The notes under the pieces were generated by a model. That model had not been told where the DNA came from and did no database searches. It saw nothing but the letters and a program-made list of their open reading frames with translations. A program made the translations under genes and the position numbers. From the NCBI RefSeq assembly GCF_027587195.1, contig NZ_JAPDDP010000036.1, positions 1 through 64,000 of the forward strand: 64,000 nucleotides of DNA, given 5' to 3'. Source of the DNA: Solirubrobacter phytolaccae (lineage in GTDB: Bacteria; Actinomycetota; Thermoleophilia; Solirubrobacterales; Solirubrobacteraceae). Position 1 is the first letter of the stretch. The number at the start of each line of letters is the position of its first letter. This document shows positions 40,296-49,448 of this stretch, one piece after another.

Positions 40296-41114
40296 GTGGC
40301 ACGGAGGAGTGGGGTCTTTGCGGGCGGCGTAGCCGCCCTGAGCATGGTTGTGATGGTCGGCGTCGGCACGGCCGGGGGCGCGCAACGTGCTCCCGCGACG
40401 GTGACGATCGCCGCACCTGGGGACCTCGCGTGGTCGCCGAAGGTTGTGCAGATCGGGGTGGGCGAGTCCGTGACTTGGACCTGGACCGACACGTACTCGA
40501 TTCACGACATCACGTCGGCGAGCAGCAACTGGGTCCAGCCGCCGGTCGGGTACGACACGACGTTCAGCCTCACGAGGACGTTCGACGCCGTCGGCGCGTA
40601 CGACTTCAAGTGCGATCTGCACCCAGGGATGGACGGGACCGTGTTGGTCGGCGGCGCCACGCCGACGGCGACCACGTCGGCGACCGCGACCGCCTCGGCC
40701 ACGCCGACGCGCACGCCGACGGCCACACCGACGGCGACGCCCACGGCCACGCCGACCGCGACGCCGATCACGCCGGCCGCCACGCCGATCTCGACGCCCG
40801 TGGTCGGTCCGCCCCCGACGCCCGAGCCGGAGGACATCGCCAAGCCGAAGCTGTCGTCGGTCACGACGAAGGCGATCAGCAAGGGCGTCACGGTGCGCTT
40901 CAAGCTCTCCGAGTCGGCGAAGGTCAAGGTCGTCCTCAAGCGCGGCTCGAAGACGCTCACGACCGTCACCAAGAGCTTCGCCGCAGGCACGCGCAGCGTG
41001 TCCGCGAAGGGTTCGAAAGTCACCCGCGGCAAGGTCACGGTGGAGATCCGTGCCACCGACGCGGCCGGCAATGCGTCCTCGCTGACGCGGCGCTCAGTCT
41101 CAATCAGACGATGA
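40296..41114 (+). CDS. Secreted cupredoxin with Thr/Pro linker and Ig-like tail
   Basis: 272 residues, GTG start after AGGGGGAG. A signal peptide ends near AGGAQR. Residues about 30-115 are a plastocyanin-like domain (VTIAAPGDLAWSPKVVQIGV). It keeps the type 1 copper ligands: His in YSIHDIT, then Cys, His and Met in YDFKCDLHPGMDGTV. A low-complexity linker of repeated Ala-Thr-Pro-Thr (about 118-165) follows. The Lys-rich Ig-like C-terminal domain (KLSSVTTKAISKGVTVRFKL onward) ends in Arg-Arg. An extracellular electron carrier tethered to another surface component is the likely role; the partner is unknown. Confidence 0.85.
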   Translation: MARRSGVFAGGVAALSMVVMVGVGTAGGAQRAPATVTIAAPGDLAWSPKVVQIGVGESVTWTWTDTYSIHDITSASSNWVQPPVGYDTTFSLTRTFDAVGAYDFKCDLHPGMDGTVLVGGATPTATTSATATASATPTRTPTATPTATPTATPTATPITPAATPISTPVVGPPPTPEPEDIAKPKLSSVTTKAISKGVTVRFKLSESAKVKVVLKRGSKTLTTVTKSFAAGTRSVSAKGSKVTRGKVTVEIRATDAAGNASSLTRRSVSIRR

Positions 41115-41125
41115 GACTTGCATTA

Positions 41126-41174
41126 GTTGGTTCTCGCAACTACAGAAGTCCCGTACTTCTGTAGTTGAACCGAC
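41126..41174. terminator. Long AT-rich palindrome downstream of the cupredoxin gene
   Basis: CAACTACAGAAGT (41137-41149) and ACTTCTGTAGTTG (41155-41167) form a perfect 13-bp stem with a 5-nt loop. It is extended past a 4-nt bulge by GTTGGTT (41126-41132) with AACCGAC (41168-41174). It is markedly AT-rich for this genome. Terminator is the simplest reading; an operator is possible because it also lies about 100 bp upstream of the next gene. Confidence 0.6.
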
Positions 41175-41276
41175 TTGCTTTCGTGGTTTCGTAGCCATAT
41201 AGTCCGGTCGGGTCCGTCTCAGTGGGGTTGCTGTGCGGACTCGTGCATGTCGTTTCAGTGGAGGAGGTTCCATCCC

Positions 41277-44200
41277 ATGCTTCGAGCTCGCCAGTTGGCT
41301 TGCTTGGCGCCACTTGGTCTCGCGCTTCTGGCGCCGACGGTCGCTGACGCCGCCCCGCGGCTGAAGGTGAAGTCCGTCGCGTCGCCGCCCACGACTGCCG
41401 CTCCCGGCCAGTCGTTCGCGATCAAGACGAGCGTCACGAACAATTCGAAGAAGTCGGCGAAGGTCAGCGTGAAGGTCACGCTGCGCACGTCGAAGAGCGG
41501 CGTGGTGAAGTTCACCGCGAAGGCCGCCAACAAGACCATCAAGGGTCGTAAGTCCGGCAACTACACCGTCCAGGTCAAGCTGCCGTCTTCCCTGAAGGAA
41601 GGCCGCTACTACGTTCGCGCTTGTGCCCAGGTCGGCAAGGGCTCGGCCGCTTGCAAGTTCACCAAGCGCCGCCTGACCGTCAAGAAGGCCGCGCCGCAGC
41701 CCGCGCCGCAGCCCGCGCCCAACCCGGGCACCGGCACGCCGCTCCCGCAGCCTGCTCCAGGCGACGTCGACTTCGACGTCCTCGCGTTCACCAAGGGCGC
41801 CGCCGGTTCGACGACTCCCGCGATCGACGCGCTCAAGGCGCTCGGACGGGAGAACGGCTTCGGCGTCACCGCCACGGAGGACTCCGCTTCCTTCAGCGCC
41901 GCCAACTTGGCCAAGTACAAGGCCGTCGTCTTCGTCAACAACAAGGGCGACGTCCTCACGCTCGAGCAGCAGGGCGCGTTCGAGCAGTACTACAAGGCCG
42001 GCGGTGGCTTCGTCGCGATCGGCGCGGCCATCGAGGCTGAGCCCGACTGGGACTTCTTCGACGAGCTGCTCGGCACGCGCGCCGCGACGACGAACACGAT
42101 CGCTCCGCAGGCGCAGGCCACGATCAAGGTCGCCGACCGCGTCCACGACGCGAGCAAGAACCTTCCGGAGTACTGGAAGCACACCGACACCTACTACAAC
42201 TACGCCCAGAACATTCGTGGCCTCTCGCACGTGCTCGCCACGGTCGACGAGACGACGTACACCGGCGGCACGATGACGACGCTCGCCGACCACCCGATCT
42301 CGTGGTGCAAGGACTACGAGGGTGGCCGCTCGTTCTACACGGGCGCCGGCGCCAACGGCGACTTCTCCGATGCGAACCTCGGCAAGCACCTGACCGGCGC
42401 GATCGATTGGGCCGCCGGCCTGTCGAACCCGGTCTACAGCGACTGCGGCGCGACCGTGCTCGCGAACTTCAAGCAGACGAAGATCTCGGCTCCGCCGAAC
42501 CTGAACGAGCCGATCGGCTTCGACCAGCTTCCGGACGGCCGTGTCATCCAGACCGCCCGCACCGGCGAGGTGCGCCTGCACGAGGCCAACGGCAGCGAGA
42601 TCACGCTCGGCAAGATCCCGGTCTACACGAACTCCGAGGACGGCCTGTACGGCCCGGCGGTCGACCCGAACTTCGCCGAGAACAAGTGGGTGTACCTGTA
42701 CTACGCGCCGCCGGTGGTGGACGTCCGCAAGTGCGACGGCACGACCGTCAAGGTCACGACCCCGACGGGCAGCGCGCCGAACTTCCTGGCCGATGACGCC
42801 GCGGCGTGTGCCTACCAGGAGACCTGGAGCGGCAACTTCCAGCTGTCGCGGTTCAAGTTCATCGACCGCGTCGGCGACCAGCAGCCGAAGATCGACATCA
42901 ACTCCGAAGAGAAGATCATGACCGTCGCGAACAACCGTGGCGCGTGCTGCCACGTTGCTGGCGACATCGACTTCGACGCCCAGGGCAACCTCTGGCTCGT
43001 CACGGGTGACGACACGCCGGCCGGTGCCGGCAACGCCAACGGCTTCTCGCCGCACAACGACTCGGTCACCGACGAGATCCAGACCCTCCGCGTGACGGCG
43101 AGCCCCAACACGTCGGGCGGCACGTTCACGCTGACGTTCAACGGCCGGACGACGGGCGACATCCCGTTCAACGCGAGCCCGGGCGCGGTCGAGAAGGCGC
43201 TGACCGAGCTGCCCGGCATCGGCCGCGGCAACATCACGGTCTGGGGCCAGTACGGCAACACCGTCAACGCCACGAACCACCTGATCGCGTTCGTCGGCAA
43301 GTACAAGGGCCAGGACGTGCCCGCCGTGACGATCAACACGAGCAAGCTCACCGGCACCAACCCCGGTGGCACCGTCACCCAGCCGACGGCGACGTCCGGC
43401 CAGATGCCCGGTCTGCAGAACGCGCCGCACGCCGACGCGCGTCGTGGCGCTCTCAACACCAACGACCTGCGCGGCAAGGTGCTGCGCATCAAGGTCAAGG
43501 CCGGCGAGATCGCCGACAACGAGGAGAACCAGTACGGCGGCGCCTACACGACGCCGGCCGGCAACCTGTTCGCCCCCGGTGACGCGCTCGCGCGTCCCGA
43601 GATCTACGCGATGGGCTTCCGCAACCCGTACCGCATCCAGGTGGACAGCAAGGGCGTCGCCTACGTCACGGACTACTCGCCGGACTCGCAGCTGCCGGAG
43701 GACTTCCGTGGCCCGGCCGGCACCGGCCGTGTCGAGGTCGTGCGTAAGCCGTCGAACTACGGCTGGCCGCTGTGCTACTCGCCGGACCTGCCGTACTACC
43801 AGTGGGACTTCAACGCGTCGCGCCCGCTGGACCAGCTGGACCCCAAGCCGTTCGACTGTGACAACCCGAACCGCGGTCCCGCGAACCTGTCGCGCTGGAA
43901 CACCGGCCGCACCTACTCGCCGCCGATCACCAAGCCCGACATGTGGTACTCGTACCGCGACAACAACGTCGCGCAGGGCGCCATCGGCACGCCGTGCCTG
44001 GCGTACTACGACGGCTCCGGCGGCAAGTGCCCGCAGCTGTTCCCCGACCTGTTCACGGGCGGCGTCGCCCCGCACGGTGCGGCACCGTACGAGTACGACG
44101 CGGACAGCGCCAGCATCACGAAGTTCCCGCCCTACTACGACGGGTCCTTCATCCTCGGTGAGTTCGGCCAGGATCAGCTGCGCGAGGTCCGGATCGACTC

Positions 44201-45434
44201 CAACAACCAGATCCTCAAGAGCAACCAGGCACTCAACTGCGGTCAGGCGCTCGTGCCCACGACGCAGCCGTTCGAGTGCGACAACCCCGAGGACATCCAG
44301 TTCGGGGCCGACGGCAACCTCTACCTGCTGACGTACGGCGACGGCTTCTTCGCCGCCAACGCGGACGCCGGCATGTACAAGTGGGCCTACACCAAGGGCC
44401 CGGAGGCGCCGGCCGCGGTCATCGCCGCGACGCCGACCAGCGGCATCGGGCCGCTCACCGTCCAGTTCTCGAGCGCAGGCTCGAACGACCCGGACGAGGG
44501 CGACTCGATCCGCTACGCGTGGGACTTCGACGGCAACGGCTCGGTCGACTCGATCGACGCCAACCCGTCGCACATCTACACGGCCAACGGCGTCTACCAG
44601 GCGAAGCTGACCGTCACCGACTCGACGGGCCGGACGGACACCAAGAGCCTGCCGATCACGGTGGGCAACACGGCGCCGACCATCACGATCACCACCCCGA
44701 TCGACGGTGACTTCTTCGAGTGGGGCGACAAGATCCCGTACAAGGTCACGGTCACCGACCCGCAGGAGCAGACGATCGACTGCTCGAAGGTCGTCGTCTC
44801 CTTCGTGTTGATCCATGACACGCACGGTCACGGCGAGGACGAGAAGACCGGCTGCGAGGGCACCCTGGACACGCTCGCGGAGGACGCGGGCCACGGCGGC
44901 TACATCGCCGGCGGCATCGTCGCCAACTACACCGACAACGGCGCCAACGGCCAGCCCGCGCTGAGCGGCCGCGCGGAAAGCGTCGTCCAGACCCGTCGTC
45001 AGGACCTGGAGCTCTCGCTCGACGTCTCCGGCACGACCACGGTGGCGACCCCGGCCAACGAGGACAACGGCCAGGGCGCGTCGATCAGCGCCATCGACGC
45101 GGGCGACTGGGTGGCGTTGAACAACCGCTTCAACCTCACCAACATGGACAAGCAGATCACGTTCCGCTACGGAGCGGGCGGCACGGCCGGAAGCCCCCGC
45201 TTCAAGGCCGAGGTCCGCGCGGGCAGCCCGACGGGCACCCTCCTCACAACGGTCTCGTTCAACGCGACGGGCAACAACAACACGTTCAGCAGCCTCACGG
45301 CTCCGCTGAACTTCACCGGCAGCCAGCGGCTGTACCTGGTGTTCCGGGCCGCCGACGGCTCGAACGTGACGTCCGGCTTGGGCGTCATCAACTGGGTCGG
45401 CTTCTCAGGCACCGGCGTGGGCATTCGCCCGTAG
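41277..45434 (+). CDS. Secreted multidomain ThuA-like / glucose-sorbosone dehydrogenase-like / PKD / CBM6 protein
   Basis: 1385 residues, ATG 41277 after GAGGAGG. Signal peptide ends near VADAAP. Residues ~30-145: an Ig/CARDB-like stalk, then a Pro-Ala-Gln linker. ~165-385: ThuA-like domain (FDVLAFTKGAAGSTTPAI). ~396-890: six-bladed sorbosone-dehydrogenase-like propeller (IGFDQLPDGRVIQTARTGEV, MGFRNPYRIQVD, NYGWPLCYSPDLPYYQWDF), of a type whose known members use PQQ to oxidise sugars. The propeller is interrupted at ~600-705 by an inserted beta domain (TFTLTFNGRTTGDIPFNASP). ~1044-1130: PKD domain. ~1235-1385: CBM6-like sugar-binding module. Together this suggests a carbohydrate-bound extracellular oxidoreductase. 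Confidence 0.85.
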   Translation: MLRARQLACLAPLGLALLAPTVADAAPRLKVKSVASPPTTAAPGQSFAIKTSVTNNSKKSAKVSVKVTLRTSKSGVVKFTAKAANKTIKGRKSGNYTVQVKLPSSLKEGRYYVRACAQVGKGSAACKFTKRRLTVKKAAPQPAPQPAPNPGTGTPLPQPAPGDVDFDVLAFTKGAAGSTTPAIDALKALGRENGFGVTATEDSASFSAANLAKYKAVVFVNNKGDVLTLEQQGAFEQYYKAGGGFVAIGAAIEAEPDWDFFDELLGTRAATTNTIAPQAQATIKVADRVHDASKNLPEYWKHTDTYYNYAQNIRGLSHVLATVDETTYTGGTMTTLADHPISWCKDYEGGRSFYTGAGANGDFSDANLGKHLTGAIDWAAGLSNPVYSDCGATVLANFKQTKISAPPNLNEPIGFDQLPDGRVIQTARTGEVRLHEANGSEITLGKIPVYTNSEDGLYGPAVDPNFAENKWVYLYYAPPVVDVRKCDGTTVKVTTPTGSAPNFLADDAAACAYQETWSGNFQLSRFKFIDRVGDQQPKIDINSEEKIMTVANNRGACCHVAGDIDFDAQGNLWLVTGDDTPAGAGNANGFSPHNDSVTDEIQTLRVTASPNTSGGTFTLTFNGRTTGDIPFNASPGAVEKALTELPGIGRGNITVWGQYGNTVNATNHLIAFVGKYKGQDVPAVTINTSKLTGTNPGGTVTQPTATSGQMPGLQNAPHADARRGALNTNDLRGKVLRIKVKAGEIADNEENQYGGAYTTPAGNLFAPGDALARPEIYAMGFRNPYRIQVDSKGVAYVTDYSPDSQLPEDFRGPAGTGRVEVVRKPSNYGWPLCYSPDLPYYQWDFNASRPLDQLDPKPFDCDNPNRGPANLSRWNTGRTYSPPITKPDMWYSYRDNNVAQGAIGTPCLAYYDGSGGKCPQLFPDLFTGGVAPHGAAPYEYDADSASITKFPPYYDGSFILGEFGQDQLREVRIDSNNQILKSNQALNCGQALVPTTQPFECDNPEDIQFGADGNLYLLTYGDGFFAANADAGMYKWAYTKGPEAPAAVIAATPTSGIGPLTVQFSSAGSNDPDEGDSIRYAWDFDGNGSVDSIDANPSHIYTANGVYQAKLTVTDSTGRTDTKSLPITVGNTAPTITITTPIDGDFFEWGDKIPYKVTVTDPQEQTIDCSKVVVSFVLIHDTHGHGEDEKTGCEGTLDTLAEDAGHGGYIAGGIVANYTDNGANGQPALSGRAESVVQTRRQDLELSLDVSGTTTVATPANEDNGQGASISAIDAGDWVALNNRFNLTNMDKQITFRYGAGGTAGSPRFKAEVRAGSPTGTLLTTVSFNATGNNNTFSSLTAPLNFTGSQRLYLVFRAADGSNVTSGLGVINWVGFSGTGVGIRP

Positions 45435-45464
45435 ACGGCGAGCGCTAAGGGGTAGTCACTCCTG

Positions 45465-45500
45465 AAAGGGCGCCGCGCGAGGTTCGCGCGGCGCCCTTTT
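45465..45500 (+). terminator. Strong Rho-independent terminator
   Basis: AAAGGGCGCCGCGCG (45465-45479) pairs perfectly with CGCGCGGCGCCCTTT (45485-45499), followed by TTTTGCGTTTTC. It is the best intrinsic terminator in the window and ends the ThuA/dehydrogenase gene. Confidence 0.92.
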
Positions 45501-45555
45501 GCGTTTTCACGGCGCGTTGACTTGCTCGCCCTCGCGGCGTGATCGGGTGCCGGGC

Positions 45556-46758
45556 ATGAAGCGACTCATCACCGCCACGGCGGCTTTGACGTTCCTGCTC
45601 GCGCCCGCGGCGCACGCCACGGGCCACAAGGGAGGCGAGCCCGCGCTGGAGGCGCGCGCGATCCTGCCCGCTGACGCTTCCTTCCCGGCGCCGTTCGCGG
45701 GGGTCATCAACACCGACCCGGCCCCCGCGCCGGGCGCCACGCAGCCGGTCGGCGGGTTCTCCGCGCTGCTGGACGCCGGCAACGGCGAGTTCTGGGCGAT
45801 GCCGGACAACGGCTTCGGCAACAAGGCCAACTCGCGCTCGTTCATCCTGCGCCTGTACCGCGTGAAGCCGAACTGGCGCACGGAGTGGGGCGGCAAGGGC
45901 ACCGTGCAGATCCGCGAGGCGATCACGCTCAGCGACCCGGACGAGAAGATCCCGTTCCGGATCGTCAACGAGACGACGCCGGACCGCATCCTCACCGGCG
46001 GCGACCTCGACATCGAGTCGGTGCGCCAGGCGCCGGACGGCACGTTCTGGTTCGGCGAGGAGTTCGGCCCGTTCATCGTCCACACCGACAGCAAGGGCCG
46101 CGTGCTCGACGCGCCGGTCTCGATCCCGCGCATCGCCGGCCAGCCGCGCGTGCAGTCGCCGGACAACCCGTACCTGTTCGGGCGCACGAACAACCTCGGC
46201 GGCTCCAGCGGGTTCGAGGCCATGGCGCTGTCGGCCGACGGTCGCACGCTCTACCCGTTCCTCGAGGGCGCCGTCATCGGTGACGATCCGCTCGTCCGCC
46301 GCGTCTACGAGTTCGACATCAAGGAGCGTCGCTACACCGGGCGCACCTGGACCTACCGCATGACCCAGCCGACCACGTTCGTGTCCGACGCCGTCGCCTA
46401 TGGCCGCGACCAGCTGATCGTCACCGAGCGCGACAACGGCCAGGGCGCCACCGCGCTGTGGAAGAAGGCGTTCGTGATCGACGTGCCGGATCGCCGCTCG
46501 GTGCTTGCCAAGCGCGAGATCGTCGACCTGATCGACATCAAGGACCGTGACGGCATCTCGCTGTTCGGCGCCCGCCCCGGCGACTTCGGCCTCGGCGACC
46601 CGTTCAAGTTCCCGTACTCGACCGTCGAGGCGGTCCTTCCGCTCTCGGGCAACGAGCTCGCGTTCGTCAATGACACGAACTTCGGCTCGACCGGTCGGAA
46701 CGCGAACCTTCCGGACTACTCGGACTTCATCATCGTGAAGGTCCCCGGGATCAAGTAG
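45556..46758 (+). CDS. Secreted phytase-like (esterase-like) protein
   Basis: 400 residues from ATG 45556. Signal peptide MKRLITATAALTFLLAPAAHA. The mature protein matches the phytase-like beta-propeller family, also called esterase-like activity of phytase. Characteristic blocks are VGGFSALLDAGNGEFWAMPDNGFG, GGDLDIESVRQAPDGTFWFGEEFGPF, FEAMALSADGRTLYPFLEGAV and a closing FVNDTNFG. Characterised relatives act on phosphate esters, but the substrate here is unknown. It may help in phosphate scavenging. It is flanked by two terminators, so it is monocistronic. Confidence 0.82.
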   Translation: MKRLITATAALTFLLAPAAHATGHKGGEPALEARAILPADASFPAPFAGVINTDPAPAPGATQPVGGFSALLDAGNGEFWAMPDNGFGNKANSRSFILRLYRVKPNWRTEWGGKGTVQIREAITLSDPDEKIPFRIVNETTPDRILTGGDLDIESVRQAPDGTFWFGEEFGPFIVHTDSKGRVLDAPVSIPRIAGQPRVQSPDNPYLFGRTNNLGGSSGFEAMALSADGRTLYPFLEGAVIGDDPLVRRVYEFDIKERRYTGRTWTYRMTQPTTFVSDAVAYGRDQLIVTERDNGQGATALWKKAFVIDVPDRRSVLAKREIVDLIDIKDRDGISLFGARPGDFGLGDPFKFPYSTVEAVLPLSGNELAFVNDTNFGSTGRNANLPDYSDFIIVKVPGIK

Positions 46759-46766
46759 TACCTTCC

Positions 46767-46797
46767 GTCCCGGGAGGCTCGGGAGGCCTCCCGGGAC
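46767..46797 (+). terminator. Hairpin after the phytase-like gene
   Basis: GTCCCGGGAGGC (46767-46778) pairs perfectly with GCCTCCCGGGAC (46786-46797) across a 7-nt loop. It is followed by AAAGGGG, the ribosome-binding site of the next gene, rather than a T-tract. Confidence 0.65.
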
Positions 46798-46811
46798 AAA
46801 GGGGTACAGCT

Positions 46812-49448
46812 GTGCGCGTACGTATGGCGGGGGTCGCCGCTGCGGCGATCACGATGGTCTGCGCGCTGCCGTCGGGAGCGGTGGCCGCGGGAGATCCGGC
46901 GAAGCAGATCGAGGCGCTGCAGAAGATCAAGCGCTCACTGTCGCCGGGCGAGCGCAAGCTCGACGGCCGATTGGCGGTCGAGCTGCGGCAGGGCAAGGCC
47001 GGGACGACGGAGGTCGACATCACGGTCTCCAAGCCCGACGAGGCGTTGGTCGCGCGGCTGCAGCAGGCCGGCGCGACCGTGCGGCACGTGGCGAGCACGG
47101 GGGAGATCCGGGCCGCGGTACCGGCGTCCGCGCTGCGGACGGTGGCGACGTGGGGCGCGGTCGAGCGGATCGAGCCGGCGGCGCAGGCGATGACCGCCCG
47201 GATCGGCGGGCGGACGCTCTCGAAGGAGGAGCGGGCGGAGATCACGGCGGCTGCGCGGGCGGCGGTCGTGACGTCGGAGGGCGTGCGCGCCCACGCGGCG
47301 GACACGGCGCGCGAGACCACGAAGGTCACCGGGATCGGGACGAAGCTGTGCGCGCTGTCGGACGGCGTCGACTCGCTGGCGGCCTCGCAGGCCGCGGGTG
47401 AGCTGCCGGCGGTCGACGTGCTGCCCGATCAGGCGGGCTCCGGGGACGAGGGCACGGCGATGCTCGAGATCCTGCACGACATGGCCCCGGGCGCCGAGCT
47501 CGGATTCGCGTCGGCGTTCATCAGCGACGCCTCGTTCGCGGACAACATCCGCGCGCTGCGATCCGAGGCCGGCTGTGACGTGATCGTCGACGACGTCCTG
47601 TACTTCAACGAGTCGCCGTTCGAGGACGGGCCGATCGCCCAGGCGGTCAACGACGTCACGGCCGACGGCGCGTTGTACTTCTCCTCGGCCGGCAACGAGG
47701 GCAACGTGCTCGACGGCACGTCCGGCAACTACGAGGGTGACTTCCGTGGTTCGGGCCAGACGGTCGGCAAGTTCGCGGGGGAGGCGCACGACTTCGACCC
47801 GGGCGAGCCGGTGCAGGTGTTCGAGCCGATCTCGCCCGACTCGGACGACGGGGTGCCGGTCACGCTGTGGTGGGCGAACCAGCTCGGCGCGGCCGCCGAC
47901 GACTATGACCTGTACCTGTTCGACGGGACCGGCACCGTGGTTAACTTCGCGCAGGACGTCCAGGACGGTGACGACGACCCGTACGAGCTGCTGTTCACCC
48001 CGGACTTCGGCGGGAGTGGGCTCCGGCTGGCGGTGGTGCGGTTCGCCGGCGCGCCGAAGTACCTCCAGCTCAGCGCGTTGCGCGGGCGCTTCGAGGCGGC
48101 GGGCGCACTGCCGGCGTGGGTGTCACCGGGTGTGACCCGTGGTCACTCCGCCGCTGCCGATGCGTTCAGCATCGCGGCGGCGCCGGCGGCGACCGCACTG
48201 CCGTACGCCCTCGAGCCGGGCGATCCGCCGAACCCGACGGGGCCGTTCCCGGGATCGTTCACCTCGGCGCAGCTGCCAGAGCGCTTCACCTCAGACGGAC
48301 CGCGCCGGGTGTTCTTCCCGACTGAGCAGGTGAGGGCGAAGCCGGACTTCACCGCCGCCGACGGTGTGAGCACGTCGGTAGAAGGGTTCCAACCGTTCTT
48401 CGGCACTTCGGCGGCCGCGCCGTCCGCGGCGGGGATCGCGGCGCTGGTGCTGTCAGGAAATCCGAGCGCGTCGATCGCTGACGTGCGTGAGGCGTTCGGG
48501 GCGACGGCGCTCGACCTCGCCCCGGCGGGTGTCGACGGGCGGACCGGCGCGGGCGTGCTGCGGGCGGACAGCGTGCTGAGTTACACCGGCGCGACGCCGC
48601 AGCCGTTGGTGCGTGCTTCGGCGCCGGATGTGACGGTGACCACCGGCGACGGGGATGCGTTCCTGGAGCCGGGGGAGACCGCGCGTCTGCGGTTGCCGGT
48701 GACGAACGTCGGCGACGGCACGGCGACGGGCGTGAGCGTGACGGTCTCAACCGGCGACGCCAAGGCGGTGGTGACGCCGCGGTCGCAGTCCTACGGCGAG
48801 ATCGCGCCGGGCATCACGCGCTCCCAGGACTACACGCTGCGGCTCGCGGCCGACTATCCGCTCGGTAAACGCGTGCCTTTGAACGTACGGGTAACGTTTG
48901 CCGGTGTGCTGTCGCCGACGTCCGATGCGTTCTCGCTCCCCACCGGCCAGCCCGGAACGGCGGCGACGAAGTTCAGCTACACCGGGCCGGTCGTCCCGAT
49001 CCCGGACGTGAGCACGCTGGGCGTGACGGTGACGATTCCGGTGGCCGGGTTCGGCTACGCGTCGAAGCTGCGCTTCTCGATCGACGGGGCCACGTGCAAC
49101 ACGACGGTGGGGTCCACCACGGTCGGCATCGACCATTCCTTCACCGGCGACTTGACCGGGACGCTGATCGCACCTTCGGGTGCGGAGGCCCGGCTGTTCC
49201 AGCGTGTGGGTGGCACGGGCAACAACCTGTGTCAGGTGGTGTTCGACGACACGTCGACGCGCCCGTTCCAGAGTGTGACCGCGTCGCTGGCGCCGTTCAC
49301 CGGGACGTGGAAGCCGTTCGAGCCGCTCGGCGGGTTGCTCGACGCGGCGGCTGACGGTGACTGGAAGTTCAAGGTCACCGACGGAGCACGGCTGGACACC
49401 GGATCGGTCCGGGCCGTGTCGCTCGAGTTGACGGGGTTCGTCAGGTGA
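46812..49448 (+). CDS. Secreted S8-like peptidase with P-domain and Glu in place of the catalytic His
   Basis: 878 residues from GTG 46812 with a signal peptide (ends near AVAAG). Residues ~30-150 are an inhibitor-like propeptide region. The subtilase-like domain (~170-590) has Asp184 (LCALSDGVDSL), the oxyanion Asn295 (FSSAGNEGN) and Ser533 (FGTSAAAPSAAG). At the position of the catalytic His the motif is GSGDEGTAMLEILHD, giving Glu213 instead, 29 residues after Asp184. A Ser-Glu-Asp arrangement is known in sedolisins (S53), so activity is possible but not assured. ~600-720 is a CARDB-like beta domain. The last ~130 residues resemble the proprotein-convertase P-domain (FTGDLTGTLIAPSGAEARLF). 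The end overlaps the convergent aminotransferase gene by 8 bp. Confidence 0.82.
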   Translation: MRVRMAGVAAAAITMVCALPSGAVAAGDPAKQIEALQKIKRSLSPGERKLDGRLAVELRQGKAGTTEVDITVSKPDEALVARLQQAGATVRHVASTGEIRAAVPASALRTVATWGAVERIEPAAQAMTARIGGRTLSKEERAEITAAARAAVVTSEGVRAHAADTARETTKVTGIGTKLCALSDGVDSLAASQAAGELPAVDVLPDQAGSGDEGTAMLEILHDMAPGAELGFASAFISDASFADNIRALRSEAGCDVIVDDVLYFNESPFEDGPIAQAVNDVTADGALYFSSAGNEGNVLDGTSGNYEGDFRGSGQTVGKFAGEAHDFDPGEPVQVFEPISPDSDDGVPVTLWWANQLGAAADDYDLYLFDGTGTVVNFAQDVQDGDDDPYELLFTPDFGGSGLRLAVVRFAGAPKYLQLSALRGRFEAAGALPAWVSPGVTRGHSAAADAFSIAAAPAATALPYALEPGDPPNPTGPFPGSFTSAQLPERFTSDGPRRVFFPTEQVRAKPDFTAADGVSTSVEGFQPFFGTSAAAPSAAGIAALVLSGNPSASIADVREAFGATALDLAPAGVDGRTGAGVLRADSVLSYTGATPQPLVRASAPDVTVTTGDGDAFLEPGETARLRLPVTNVGDGTATGVSVTVSTGDAKAVVTPRSQSYGEIAPGITRSQDYTLRLAADYPLGKRVPLNVRVTFAGVLSPTSDAFSLPTGQPGTAATKFSYTGPVVPIPDVSTLGVTVTIPVAGFGYASKLRFSIDGATCNTTVGSTTVGIDHSFTGDLTGTLIAPSGAEARLFQRVGGTGNNLCQVVFDDTSTRPFQSVTASLAPFTGTWKPFEPLGGLLDAAADGDWKFKVTDGARLDTGSVRAVSLELTGFVR

